Source: Bryobacterales bacterium
GTDB lineage: Bacteria > Acidobacteriota > Terriglobia > Bryobacterales > UBA6623
DNA length: 64,000 nt
Assembly: GCA_028819215.1 (NCBI GenBank)
Contig: JAPPMG010000002.1
Coordinates: forward strand, 111,007 to 175,006
Direction: 5' to 3'
Shown here: positions 23,332-31,533 of the stretch, one piece after another
Layout of the letters: each line of letters begins with the position of its first letter
Numbering within the stretch: position 1 is the first letter of the stretch
Program-made: the position numbers and the translations under genes
The notes under the pieces: model-generated
What the model was told of the DNA's origin: nothing
The model's input: the letters and a program-made list of their open reading frames with translations, nothing else
Databases searched by the model: none

Positions 23332-23829
23332 TTAGTCGAACCAGTTGTAAGCCTGCATGCGCCCGCAGATGACGACGATGCTCCACAGCACGAGCGAGCA
23401 GATGCCAGCCATGCGGGCTCGTCTCGGGATTGTGTCCGCCTCGTCCCACTCCTCGACCCAGCGAAAGACCGTCCTGTGAAAGACGAACGCGTTAATGCCG
23501 GCCAAGGCGATCGTCACCATCTTGACCTGGAAGAAGATGTTCTGCGACGCCCGCACCGGCCCGGACAGAAACAGCAGCCCGCCGCTGATCACCATCAAAA
23601 CGAATCCGGCGATTGCCCAGGGAAAGAGCCGGTTCACGACTTGGGAGACCGGGACGCTGCGCAAAGCGCAGCCGGCCAGGCGCAGGTCCCATGCCGAAGT
23701 CATCCCCAGGAAAAGGCACAACGTCAGCACGTGCGTGGTCTCCACCAACGGGTAGAACAGGATCGACTCCCGGATCGCGACGCTGGCCCACGACGCCTCG
23801 AGAGATTCCAACAGGACTTGCAGGGACAT
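23332..23829 (-). CDS. DUF6644-like integral membrane protein (b)
   Basis: The 165-residue paralogue of the neighbour at 22843-23325 also has four to five hydrophobic helices and the same opening pattern, SILFYPLVETTHVLTLCLFLGM, with the Glu and His at the same spacing. The PWAIAGFVLMVISGGLLFLSGP helix aligns with the PWLVGGLITMVATGVPMFLSE helix of protein (a), which shows duplication. The conserved His in the first helix is a candidate haem ligand. It is the first gene of the pair on the minus strand, divergent from the cytochrome c lipoprotein gene (271 bp between starts), so a shared regulatory region is possible. Confidence 0.72.
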   Translation of the reverse strand: MSLQVLLESLEASWASVAIRESILFYPLVETTHVLTLCLFLGMTSAWDLRLAGCALRSVPVSQVVNRLFPWAIAGFVLMVISGGLLFLSGPVRASQNIFFQVKMVTIALAGINAFVFHRTVFRWVEEWDEADTIPRRARMAGICSLVLWSIVVICGRMQAYNWFD

Positions 23830-24100
23830 CGCGGGACTCGACTCTCCAGTCCCTGCCCGATCCAGAAAGCACGCGATCGGGAGCTTGGCGGGCCGAACCA
23901 GAAAACGACTGTATCAGAATACCGCGCGCGGCTTGCAGGTAGCGGATGCCGGACGCGGCCTCCAAACGCTCCGCCCGCCCTACCAGGCCCCTGCGACGCA
24001 CCCGATGCAGGCGCTAAAGTGTATGCAACGCGCAGACGCTCTTGGCCCGCCGCCGACAACCGGACGGCGCGTCCAGAACACTGGGCATTGAGAAAGTCTG

Positions 24101-24601
24101 ATGAAACCTGAGAACTCTAGGGCGCAGCAGGTGCTTTTCGTCGCGATCTGTACGATCGGGATCTGCGCAGCTTGCGGCCCGAGCGAGCAAGCGTCGCCGG
24201 CCGGTCCGCCGTTCAGACCCGTGGGCAGCGTGGAAGACGTAATGCACGATGTGGTCTACCCTCACGCCGAGGTCGTCTGGGACTCGGTCGGCACAATCAT
24301 CACGATCGAGGGCACCAACGAGATCCGGCCCAGCAACGAAGACGAATGGCTGCGCGTCATGCAAAGTGCCCTCACCCTCGCCGAGGCAGGCAACCTGTTG
24401 ATGATGGAAGGGCGCGCGCGGGACACCGAGGACTGGATGATCTACGCCAACGGGCTGATCGACGCCGCTACGCAGGTGATGGAAGCGGCTGATAACCGCG
24501 ACGACCAAGGGGTCTTCGATACAGGCGGAGAGCTGTATGTCGCCTGCACTGCCTGCCACGAGCAGTATTGGGAAAAGCCGCCGTCAGCGATGCGGCCTTG
24601 A
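24101..24601 (+). CDS. Cytochrome c lipoprotein
   Basis: The 166-residue protein begins with a lipoprotein signal (VLFVAICTIGICAAC), the lipobox ICAAC placing the acylated Cys at about residue 25. A helical region follows, and one C-terminal CTACH haem-binding motif lies at about residues 149-153. The late position of the haem motif after a helical bundle (VMQSALTLAEAGNLLM, DAATQVMEAAD) is the class II, cytochrome c'-like arrangement. It should be membrane-anchored in the periplasm and carry electrons. Divergent from the DUF6644 pair and about 4 kb from the second A-B-DUF6152 set. It ends 12 bp before the convergent aldehyde dehydrogenase. Confidence 0.85.
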   Translation: MKPENSRAQQVLFVAICTIGICAACGPSEQASPAGPPFRPVGSVEDVMHDVVYPHAEVVWDSVGTIITIEGTNEIRPSNEDEWLRVMQSALTLAEAGNLLMMEGRARDTEDWMIYANGLIDAATQVMEAADNRDDQGVFDTGGELYVACTACHEQYWEKPPSAMRP

Positions 24602-24612
24602 CGGGCGGCAGG

Positions 24613-26082
24613 TCAGAACTTGCGGGACCATTCCTGCGGCCAGCGTTCGACCACGACCTTCTTGTCGGTATAGAACTCGACCGCATCTCGGCCCTGCCCG
24701 TGGAGCACCCCGAAAAAGCTGTCCTTCCAGCCGCTGAACGGGAAGTAAGCCATCGGAGCCGCGACGCCGATGTTCACGCCCACGTTGCCGGTCGGCACTT
24801 CGCTCCGAAACTTGCGCGCCGAGGCACCGCTGCTGGTAAAGATCGAGGACGCATTGCCAAACGGACTGCCGGCGATGACTTCGATCGCCTCGTCGAGGGT
24901 CTTGACTGGTGTCAGTCCGAGAACGGGTCCGAAAACCTCGGTCGTTGCGAGGTAGCTGCCAGGCGTTACTCTGTCCAGCACGGTCGGGCCGACGAAGTTG
25001 CCCTCCGAACATCCGTCGATCTGAATCCCGCGTCCGTCAAGGACAGCTGCAGCTCCGTCAGCGGTGCCGCGACCGATGGCACCCTCAATGCGCCGGCGGC
25101 TCTCGGCGGTGATGACCGGCCCCATTTCCACGCCATCCGACAAGCCCGGACCAACCTTCAGCGCAGCAGCGGAAGAGGCGATCGCGTCGCGAAACGGCTC
25201 GTGCGCATCGCCAACGGTCACTACGGTAGACACAGCCAGGCAGCGCTGGCCGGCGCAGCCGAAAGCACTGTCGCCGACGATCTTGGTGGTAGTCTCCATG
25301 TCGGCATCCGGCAGGACGACCACATGGTTCTTCGCGCCCCCTTGGCATTGCACGCGCTTGCCGTGGCGAGCGGCGGTGGCGTAGACGTGCCGCGCGACCG
25401 GGCTAGACCCGACAAAGCTGATCGCCCGAACCTGAGGATGCTCCACCAGGGCGTTGGCGGCAGCGACGCCGCCGTGGACTAAATTGACCACGCCCTTGGG
25501 CAGGCCGGTGCGCTGCAAGACCTCAATGACCCTGCGGATCGACAGCGGCACCTTTTCAGACGGCTTGATCACGACAGTGTTGCCACACGCGATCGCATAC
25601 GGCAGGAACCATAGCGGGATCATCACCGGAAAGTTGAACGGGGTGATCACGCCGACCACGCCCAGCGGCTGCCGGATCATGGTCTCGTCGATCCCGCGCG
25701 CGATGTCCTCGAGGTTGTAGCCCTGCATCATCGTCGGAATGCCGCAGGCGACTTCGACGTTCTCGATGCCGCGCCGCAGTTCGCCGGCGGCCTCGGCGTA
25801 CGTCTTCCCGTTCTCGCGCGAGACGACGCGAGCGATCTCACCGAAGTCTTCCTCCAGCAACTGCTTGAAGCGAAACAGGAACTGAATGCGCTCGCCCGGC
25901 GGGACGCTGCTCCATTCCGGATAGGCCTTCGCCGCGGCCGAGACCGCCTCAGCAACTGCATCGCTGCCATCTACCGGCACGGTGGCCAGCATTTCGTTCG
26001 TGGCGGGATCAATCACCGGGGAAACATCGGCCCCGGATGCTGGGCACCACTCGCCGGCGATGAAATTTGTAACGGCTTGCAT
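24613..26082 (-). CDS. mmsA: CoA-acylating methylmalonate-semialdehyde dehydrogenase
   Basis: The 489-residue NAD-dependent aldehyde dehydrogenase converts methylmalonate or malonate semialdehyde to propionyl- or acetyl-CoA in valine or inositol breakdown. Visible are TPFNFPVMIPLWFLPYAIACGNT, the cofactor loop SFVGSSPVARHVY, and the catalytic Cys in FGCAGQRCLA at about residue 280. These are the features that separate MmsA/IolA from other aldehyde dehydrogenases, including no general-base Glu segment. TTG 26085 is one codon upstream, but ATG 26082 is preferred with a CATAAT box 7 nt before it. No valine or myo-inositol operon is adjacent, although an IolG-like gene is 14 kb away. Confidence 0.94.
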   Translation of the reverse strand: MQAVTNFIAGEWCPASGADVSPVIDPATNEMLATVPVDGSDAVAEAVSAAAKAYPEWSSVPPGERIQFLFRFKQLLEEDFGEIARVVSRENGKTYAEAAGELRRGIENVEVACGIPTMMQGYNLEDIARGIDETMIRQPLGVVGVITPFNFPVMIPLWFLPYAIACGNTVVIKPSEKVPLSIRRVIEVLQRTGLPKGVVNLVHGGVAAANALVEHPQVRAISFVGSSPVARHVYATAARHGKRVQCQGGAKNHVVVLPDADMETTTKIVGDSAFGCAGQRCLAVSTVVTVGDAHEPFRDAIASSAAALKVGPGLSDGVEMGPVITAESRRRIEGAIGRGTADGAAAVLDGRGIQIDGCSEGNFVGPTVLDRVTPGSYLATTEVFGPVLGLTPVKTLDEAIEVIAGSPFGNASSIFTSSGASARKFRSEVPTGNVGVNIGVAAPMAYFPFSGWKDSFFGVLHGQGRDAVEFYTDKKVVVERWPQEWSRKF

Positions 26083-26089
26083 CAAGTCG

Positions 26090-26095
26090 ATTATG
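26090..26095 (-). promoter_or_regulatory. -10-like CATAAT, 7 nt before mmsA ATG
   Basis: CATAAT on the minus strand ends 7 nt before the ATG at 26082, with no ribosome site between them. Leaderless initiation is predicted. Confidence 0.45.
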
Positions 26096-26134
26096 CCGAA
26101 TACTCGGCGCGAACTGCGAAGCGGAGGGCCGCGA

Positions 26135-26542
26135 TCAGATCCGGTCTTCGATCAGGCTCTCGATTGCGGCCCGACAAGGCTGCGGTGCCTTGCGCAGTGC
26201 CGACTTCAACGCTTCGTCGGCTCGCGCTGACGGCCGCCTGCCAATCGCGTAGCAGGAAGCCGCCACCAGCCTGGGATCGTCGTCCTCGAGCAGCTTGGCC
26301 AGCGCCCTTAGAGAAGCATCCGTACCGATGCGCCACAGTCTCCGGCAGACCTCCTGCTTGGCGGCCAAGCTCGCTTCAGACTCCAAGATCTGCGCCAGCT
26401 CGCCTTCGATCCACGACCGGGCCTCGCTGTCGCCGTGGGATGCATTGATCAGGCGGTCGAGCTCGAAGAGAGCAGCTGCGGTCCTGCCGAAGTCATACTT
26501 GGCAACGGCCTGCACGGCAGCCCTCACCTGGTCCCGCTGCAT
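26135..26542 (-). CDS. HEAT-repeat-like protein
   Basis: The 135-residue all-helical protein has paired helices with the HEAT pattern: SLAAKQEVCRRLWRIGTDASLRALAKLLEDDDPRLVAASCYAIGRRPS. No catalytic residues are apparent, and repeats of this kind usually mediate protein binding. The ATG at 26542 lies 2 bp after the stop of the exported Gfo/Idh oxidoreductase, so the two are cotranscribed. Such a Gfo/Idh plus HEAT pair is known to me from Planctomycetes and Acidobacteria, but without assigned function. There is no signal peptide, so it should be cytoplasmic while its partner is exported. Confidence 0.72.
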   Translation of the reverse strand: MQRDQVRAAVQAVAKYDFGRTAAALFELDRLINASHGDSEARSWIEGELAQILESEASLAAKQEVCRRLWRIGTDASLRALAKLLEDDDPRLVAASCYAIGRRPSARADEALKSALRKAPQPCRAAIESLIEDRI

Positions 26543-26544
26543 GC

Positions 26545-27834
26545 TCAGACCCTCCATGGCGCACGCATGGTGCGATACAGCATGTTGTTGGCTTCCGCGT
26601 CGCCCTCGAATCGCTCGGTCGCAGCATCCCATCGCATATTGCGCCCCAGCCGGAGGCAGATGTTCGCGCAGTGGGCGACAGTATGGGCCCTGTGGGCTGC
26701 CTCCGGATTGGACGCGGGCTGCCGCCGACTGCGCATGCACGTCAGGAAATCGCGCACGTGCGGCCCTTGGATGTTGTAGTTTGCGTCCGGCGGTTCCAAG
26801 CCCGCGAGCACCGAATCGGGCTTGGCATCGATCCCGCCTGTGTCCGAGAGGAAGATCCAGCCCTCGTCGCCCACGAACATCAGGCCCTTGCGCCCGGTGT
26901 CCATGTTGAGCCGCAGGCCGTCGCTGTAGCGGGTGCGAATCTCGTACCAGTACGGAATGTTGTTGATGCCCCCCTCGCCTCGGAACTCGGCCTCGCCCTC
27001 GTACTCCACCGGCGCGTCGAGCGGCTTTCCGCGCAGCCATTGCACCGTCTCGATGAAGTGCGGTCCCATGTCGGCCACACCCCCGGCACCCGTGTCCCAG
27101 TTCAGCCGCCAGTAGCGCACTCGGTCAGCCGAGTAGGGCGCCCAAGGCGCCTGGCCCAGCCAGCGGTCGTAGTCGAAGACCTCCGGATCCGGCTCGCTCT
27201 CCGGCACCGCGAACGAGTTGCGCTTCCAGCCACCGGTGGCTCCGAACGAGAGGCGCACGGTGTGGAGCTGGCCGATGCGGCCGCCGTGAATGGCGTTGAC
27301 GACGAATTCGTAGCCCGGGTTCGACCGGCGCTGCGTGCCACACTGCCAAACCGTCCCATACTGGCGCGTGACTTCGACAAGCTGCCGGCCCTCGGCGATG
27401 GTGAGGCAAAACGGCTTCTCACAGTAGGCATCCTTGCCAGCCTGCGCCGCCAGCGAACTCATCACGGCATGCCAGCGATCGCCTGTGCCGATGACGACGG
27501 CATCGATGTCATCACGTTCGAGGACTTCCTCGTGAAACCGAGTGGCGGTGCAATCAGAGTCTCCGTAGTGGGCGTCCACGAGTTCCTTCGCGCCAGCCCT
27601 GCGATCCGCGAAGAGGTCACAGACCGCACGCACGCGCACGTCTTCCTGGTCGAGGAACTCTTGAATGTTCCTGCGGTTGCGGCTGCCCATGCCGATGCCC
27701 GCAACGGCGATTCGATCCGACGGGGGCGTGGCCCCGCCCAGTCCCAGCGTCGAGGCGGACACCACCAAAGGCGCGGCGGCAACCTTGGCAAACGTTCGCC
27801 GGGTCGTGTGCCGCGCAAGGGTCATGGCGGGCAT
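26545..27834 (-). CDS. Tat-exported Gfo/Idh/MocA oxidoreductase
   Basis: The 429-residue protein begins with a twin-arginine signal, TTRRTFAKVAAAPLVVSAS, then a Rossmann domain (RIAVAGIGMGSRNRRN), the CEKPFCLT motif carrying the catalytic Lys, and a C-terminal GFO_IDH_MocA domain. The family oxidises or reduces sugars and cyclitols with tightly bound NAD(P). Exported members carry their cofactor through Tat already folded. ATG 27834 has AAAGG upstream; the frame extends to 27996 without good support. It heads a two-gene unit with a HEAT-repeat protein. The substrate is not predictable. Confidence 0.87.
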   Translation of the reverse strand: MPAMTLARHTTRRTFAKVAAAPLVVSASTLGLGGATPPSDRIAVAGIGMGSRNRRNIQEFLDQEDVRVRAVCDLFADRRAGAKELVDAHYGDSDCTATRFHEEVLERDDIDAVVIGTGDRWHAVMSSLAAQAGKDAYCEKPFCLTIAEGRQLVEVTRQYGTVWQCGTQRRSNPGYEFVVNAIHGGRIGQLHTVRLSFGATGGWKRNSFAVPESEPDPEVFDYDRWLGQAPWAPYSADRVRYWRLNWDTGAGGVADMGPHFIETVQWLRGKPLDAPVEYEGEAEFRGEGGINNIPYWYEIRTRYSDGLRLNMDTGRKGLMFVGDEGWIFLSDTGGIDAKPDSVLAGLEPPDANYNIQGPHVRDFLTCMRSRRQPASNPEAAHRAHTVAHCANICLRLGRNMRWDAATERFEGDAEANNMLYRTMRAPWRV

Positions 27835-27952
27835 TAGTGTACCTTTCATCCACGGCGCGCGGCGACCCCGCGTCGCCGACGGATCGGCGCTTTTGGACGA
27901 CTCCCCATCGCGAATCGAGCTGCGGCAAAGAACGCTGTGCGGACACTCCGGA

Positions 27953-28375
27953 TCAAATGAACGCATTGCCGAGCGGCTGGATGAACTGGATGCCACGGAC
28001 GGATTTTCGAGTCAGGCGGTCATCGTTGGTGATGAATAGATCCATCTCGGCTGCGGCTGCGCACGCGAGCTGGATCGCGTCGGAAGGTCGAATCGACCGG
28101 TCCTGCCGGATCTCCGCGTAGTGCGATGCCGCGTCGATGTCGAATGGCAACACTGTCGCACCGCTGCCGAGAGCCTGCTCGTAGCGTCGCCGCAGAGCAT
28201 CGTTGTTGCGTTCCACCGGCTTGACGAGAACTTCGCCGACGGTGAGAGCCGACGTGAACAGCGAGTCCCCTCTCTCCCTCATTCGCCCGTACAGCTCTAG
28301 GACCTGGCGGGATCGGTCGCCGGTGCCCTCGATCAGGTAGATGAACAGGTTGGTATCCCAAAACACCCGACTCAT
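27953..28375 (-). CDS. PIN-domain toxin, VapC-like
   Basis: The 140-residue predicted RNase has an N-terminal Asp in VFWDTNLFIYL, a mid-protein Glu in LTVGEVLVKP, and Asp residues in RPSDAIQLACA and LFITNDDRLT, which form the usual metal-binding quartet of PIN nucleases. The family cleaves tRNA or rRNA. The ATG overlaps the stop of the upstream partner by 4 nt (ATGA), the typical toxin-antitoxin arrangement with the antitoxin first. The pair could be a selfish addiction module or a stress device. Length and motifs are complete, so it appears functional. Confidence 0.88.
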   Translation of the reverse strand: MSRVFWDTNLFIYLIEGTGDRSRQVLELYGRMRERGDSLFTSALTVGEVLVKPVERNNDALRRRYEQALGSGATVLPFDIDAASHYAEIRQDRSIRPSDAIQLACAAAAEMDLFITNDDRLTRKSVRGIQFIQPLGNAFI

Positions 28376-28863
28376 TCCCAGCGCTCCCTAAGGCGACGGA
28401 CGTAGTCGTCCGGGTCCTGGCCGTCCCAGAGTTCCCTGCCCAGGCCGCGGAGGCTCAGAATCGGATCCTCGGCACTGTCTGAACGCTTCACGTCGAAATG
28501 CTCGCGGTACCAGTCCAGCAGGTGATGGTATTCCTCCGGTATCTCCTCACGCCGCGGCAAAGACTTCCCGGAGACTCGGTCGCGGTGCGGTCGATCCAGA
28601 GACGAATAGAGACGCCGGCGGCCGCGCGAGGTTTCCGCAAGCATCCGGTAGCGCCCCGGGCTTGCTGGCTTGCTCGCAACGCAGTGCTGAGCCGCGTGCG
28701 TGCGGAGCCCGGGACGCACGAGCACGGACTCGGTCAGATTCTCGCGCTGCGCCCTCTCGATGATTTCGGCGATGCTGAAGTCTTCGCGGTCACGGTGCTC
28801 GCGGTGGAGCAAGGCCGTGGCGATCCATACTTCGTCAGCGACTCGGATCCTGCGAGCAGCCAT
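28372..28863 (-). CDS. Partner of PIN toxin, putative antitoxin of unassigned family
   Basis: The 163-residue protein is longer than usual VapB antitoxins. The N-terminal half (VWIATALLHREHRDREDFSIAEIIERA) looks like a winged-helix DNA-binding unit, followed by HCVASKPASPGRYRMLAET. The C-terminal end (EDPILSLRGLGRELWDG...YVRRLRERWE) resembles an antitoxin tail that docks into a toxin. It is translationally coupled to the PIN gene by a 4-nt overlap. An AT-rich promoter with two AGTATA copies lies directly upstream, fitting autoregulation. I recognise the N-terminal pattern from hypothetical proteins but not a named family. Confidence 0.68.
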   Translation of the reverse strand: MAARRIRVADEVWIATALLHREHRDREDFSIAEIIERAQRENLTESVLVRPGLRTHAAQHCVASKPASPGRYRMLAETSRGRRRLYSSLDRPHRDRVSGKSLPRREEIPEEYHHLLDWYREHFDVKRSDSAEDPILSLRGLGRELWDGQDPDDYVRRLRERWE

Positions 28864-28870
28864 AGATATA

Positions 28871-28891
28871 ACTTAGTATACAAAGTATATT
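28871..28891 (-). promoter_or_regulatory. AT-rich promoter/operator of the PIN toxin pair
   Basis: Two AGTATA copies at 28875-28880 and 28884-28889 read as TATACT on the minus strand, spaced 9 bp apart, in a strongly AT-rich patch. The nearer one lies 11 nt before the ATG at 28863. This may be both the -10 and the operator bound by the antitoxin. Confidence 0.5.
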
Positions 28892-29085
28892 TGTCGCGAA
28901 CCATCGGATCAGACTCCCTCTGGTCTGTCAATCGCGCCACGAGGCCTGAAGTGGCCCGAATGCCTTGCGGCCCATGAGCGGCAGCGGAATGGGCGGTCAA
29001 GCGCATGCACACCCAACGAACCGTAGCCCGCGCGAATGGACTAACCTATTCAATGCGGGGCAAGCAGCCTCGAGCGAGGGAACCT

Positions 29086-30051
29086 ATGCCAGACAGCAGA
29101 AGAGATTTCGTCAAGGCCGCGGCAGGCTTGGGCCTAGCCGCCAGTGCCGTCGCGGCGGATCCGATCCCGAGGCGGAAACTCGGCAAGACCGGGCTGGAGG
29201 TCACAATCGTCGGACTGGGCGGTGCCAGAGTGGGCACGCACCGAGACGAGGCCGAAGCCCTGCGGACGATTCGCCACAGCTACGAATCCGGGATCAACTA
29301 CTTCGACTCGGCTGCGGCCGGCGCCTATGGCCTGAGTCAGCGCCGGTACGGCATCGCGATGGAGGGAGTGCCCCGCGATCGCATCATCTACGGCACGAAG
29401 ACGCGCAACCGCACCTATAGCCACTGCGAGCTCGACCTTTCCCAGAGCCTGGCCGGGCTGCGGACGGACTACCTCGACCTGTATCAGATCCACAACGTCA
29501 TGCACATGGAAGACATCGACCAGATCTTCGCTCCGCGCGGAGCGATGGAACTGGTCGAGCGGGCCAAGCGCGACGGCAAGGTCCGGCATGTCGGCTTCAC
29601 CGGCCATATGGACCCGCGCGTGCTTGCGAAGATGCTCGGCGCGTACGATTGGGACACCGTGCTGATGCCATTGAGCGTGACCGATGGCGCGAACAAGGAT
29701 CTCAGCTTCGAGCGCACCACGCTGCCCAAGGCGGTGGAAAAGGGCCTCGGCGTGATGGCAATGAAGACCACCGGTGTGGGCGTGTTGCACGAACAAGGCA
29801 TCTCGTCGCTAGAAGAACTCCTCAACTATGTTTGGTCACTGCCGATCGCGACCGCGATCTTGGGGTGTAGTTCGCCGGACCAGGTTGATCGCGACGTCAT
29901 GGCCGCCAGGGCACACAGTCGGCTCGACGAGTCCCAGATGAGCGCTCTGCGCAGCAAGTGGGCCGGCTCCGATTTTGCCGCCCTAGAGTCTTGGAAGGTC
30001 GATCAGGGAGCGACCCTGGCTTCGTCAGGACCGCGCTACTTCGGCGATTGA
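29086..30051 (+). CDS. Tat-exported aldo/keto reductase
   Basis: The 321-residue protein begins with a twin-arginine signal (SRRDFVKAAAGLGLAASAVA). A TIM barrel follows with IPRRKLGKTGLEV, DSAAAGAYGLSQ (the catalytic Asp and a Tyr region), the Lys in YGTKTRN, and DLYQIHNVMHMEDID. The His-containing segment YQIHN corresponds to the catalytic His. The C-terminal half forms the cofactor site. Related proteins use NADP(H), unusual for an exported enzyme unless the cofactor is carried through Tat. ATG 29086 is chosen for its GAGGG ribosome site; the open frame begins at 29005. It lies alone after the PIN pair. Confidence 0.85.
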   Translation: MPDSRRDFVKAAAGLGLAASAVAADPIPRRKLGKTGLEVTIVGLGGARVGTHRDEAEALRTIRHSYESGINYFDSAAAGAYGLSQRRYGIAMEGVPRDRIIYGTKTRNRTYSHCELDLSQSLAGLRTDYLDLYQIHNVMHMEDIDQIFAPRGAMELVERAKRDGKVRHVGFTGHMDPRVLAKMLGAYDWDTVLMPLSVTDGANKDLSFERTTLPKAVEKGLGVMAMKTTGVGVLHEQGISSLEELLNYVWSLPIATAILGCSSPDQVDRDVMAARAHSRLDESQMSALRSKWAGSDFAALESWKVDQGATLASSGPRYFGD

Positions 30052-30144
30052 CCGCGCAGTCACTTCGGGCGACGACCGCGAGTTTCGCTCAGATCAGCGC
30101 CCCTGGACAACACGCGCTCAAGCTCGGCACGCCGATTTCGGCGC

Positions 30145-31533
30145 TCAGGTGTCAACTGCCGAGGCTGTGGTTCCCGAGTCCTCCTCGTCGGCATCCTCGA
30201 CCCGAACTCCCAGCCGACCTTTGTGCAGCCTCACTGCTAGCGGATCGCCGATCTCGACCTGGCCCGTGCTGCGGATCGCCACGCCATCGGCATCCTGCAC
30301 GATGGCATAGCCGCGCTCGAGAATCGCGACGGGACTCAACCCGTGCAAGCGGACTTGCAGCGATTCAAGGCTGTGGGAACGGCCCTCCAAAACTCTCCGC
30401 ATTGCGGGAAACAGCCGCTGGGTCAGCTCGCCCAGTCGCTGGGATTGGCGGGCGAGGCCGACCCTCAAGTCCATGCCTGCCAATCTCCGCTCCACCCTCT
30501 CCAAGCGCGAGCGCGCTACGCTCAAGCGCTTTCGCTCGGCCTCGTGCAGGCGCTGCAGCGCCTCGTCCAGCCGCTGTCCCGCCTGGCCCACGCGATGCTC
30601 GACGCTGCGCGCAGCCCGATGCAAGCCGCTTTCCAAGACCCGAGCCCTCAACTTGGCCAACTCCGCCCGCATCGCTCGGGCCAGGCGCCCTTCGGAATCG
30701 ACCAACTTCTGCAAGATCGCTGCAGCTTCCGGCGCCACCAGCTCCGCCGCAGCAGATGGCGTGGGTGCCCGCAAGTCGGCCACGAAATCAGCGATCGTGT
30801 AGTCGGTCTGGTGCCCGACTGCCGACACGACCGGCACTGCGGAAGCTGCAATCGCCCGAGCCACGACTTCCTCGTTAAATGCCCACAGATCCTCCAGCGA
30901 ACCGCCGCCGCGGCCCACGATCACCACATCGGCCCAAGGCTGCTCGCTAAAGTAGCGCAGTCCTTCAGCGATCTGTTTCGCCGCCCCCTGCCCTTGTACT
31001 GCCACCGGGAAGAGCCTGATGTGCAGCCCGCGATGGCGCCGCTCAAGGATTCTCAGCATGTCCGCGATCACCGCCCCTGATTGCGACGTGACGATGCCAA
31101 TCCTTCGTGGCAGCGGAGGCAGCGATCTCTTGCGCTCCTCGTCAAACAGCCCCTCTGCGGACAGGCGCGCTTTCAGGCGTTCGAACTGCTCCTGCAGCGC
31201 CCCCGTTCCAAGCGGCTCCAAAGCGTTGACGTAGAGCTGGTAAGCCCCTTTCTTCTCGTAAACGCTGATGCGCCCGCGAGCCACCACGGCCAGCCCGTCC
31301 TGCGGCTTGGCCCTCAGGTAGGCCGCATCCTGGCGAAAGCAGACGCAGGAGATCTCGGCCTTCTCATCCTTCAGCGTGAAGTACCAGTGACCGCTACGAG
31401 CGTTCAGGGCGTTGGACACCTCGCCTTGGACCCTCACGTCCGGGAAATTGCCGGCTAGCAGGCTCTTGAGGGCTTGGGTCAGCGACGCGACGGAATACAC
31501 CCGCGGGCGGTTGCTCGGCAGCGGCTCGTTCAC
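30145..31533 (-). CDS. xseA: Exodeoxyribonuclease VII large subunit
   Basis: The 462-residue subunit degrades single-stranded DNA with XseB. An N-terminal OB-fold (VRVQGEVSNALNARSGHWYFTLKD) leads to the catalytic domain: IGIVTSQSGAVIADML, the GRGGGSLEDLWAFNEE motif and AVGHQTDYTIADFVADLRAPTPSAAAE. A coiled-coil follows, and a C-terminal region AILERGYAIVQDADG completes the family pattern. No small subunit is next to it. It overlaps the stop of the upstream membrane phosphodiesterase by 4 nt (31530-31533), so it is translationally coupled to that gene, an unusual partner. Confidence 0.95.
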   Translation of the reverse strand: MNEPLPSNRPRVYSVASLTQALKSLLAGNFPDVRVQGEVSNALNARSGHWYFTLKDEKAEISCVCFRQDAAYLRAKPQDGLAVVARGRISVYEKKGAYQLYVNALEPLGTGALQEQFERLKARLSAEGLFDEERKRSLPPLPRRIGIVTSQSGAVIADMLRILERRHRGLHIRLFPVAVQGQGAAKQIAEGLRYFSEQPWADVVIVGRGGGSLEDLWAFNEEVVARAIAASAVPVVSAVGHQTDYTIADFVADLRAPTPSAAAELVAPEAAAILQKLVDSEGRLARAMRAELAKLRARVLESGLHRAARSVEHRVGQAGQRLDEALQRLHEAERKRLSVARSRLERVERRLAGMDLRVGLARQSQRLGELTQRLFPAMRRVLEGRSHSLESLQVRLHGLSPVAILERGYAIVQDADGVAIRSTGQVEIGDPLAVRLHKGRLGVRVEDADEEDSGTTASAVDT

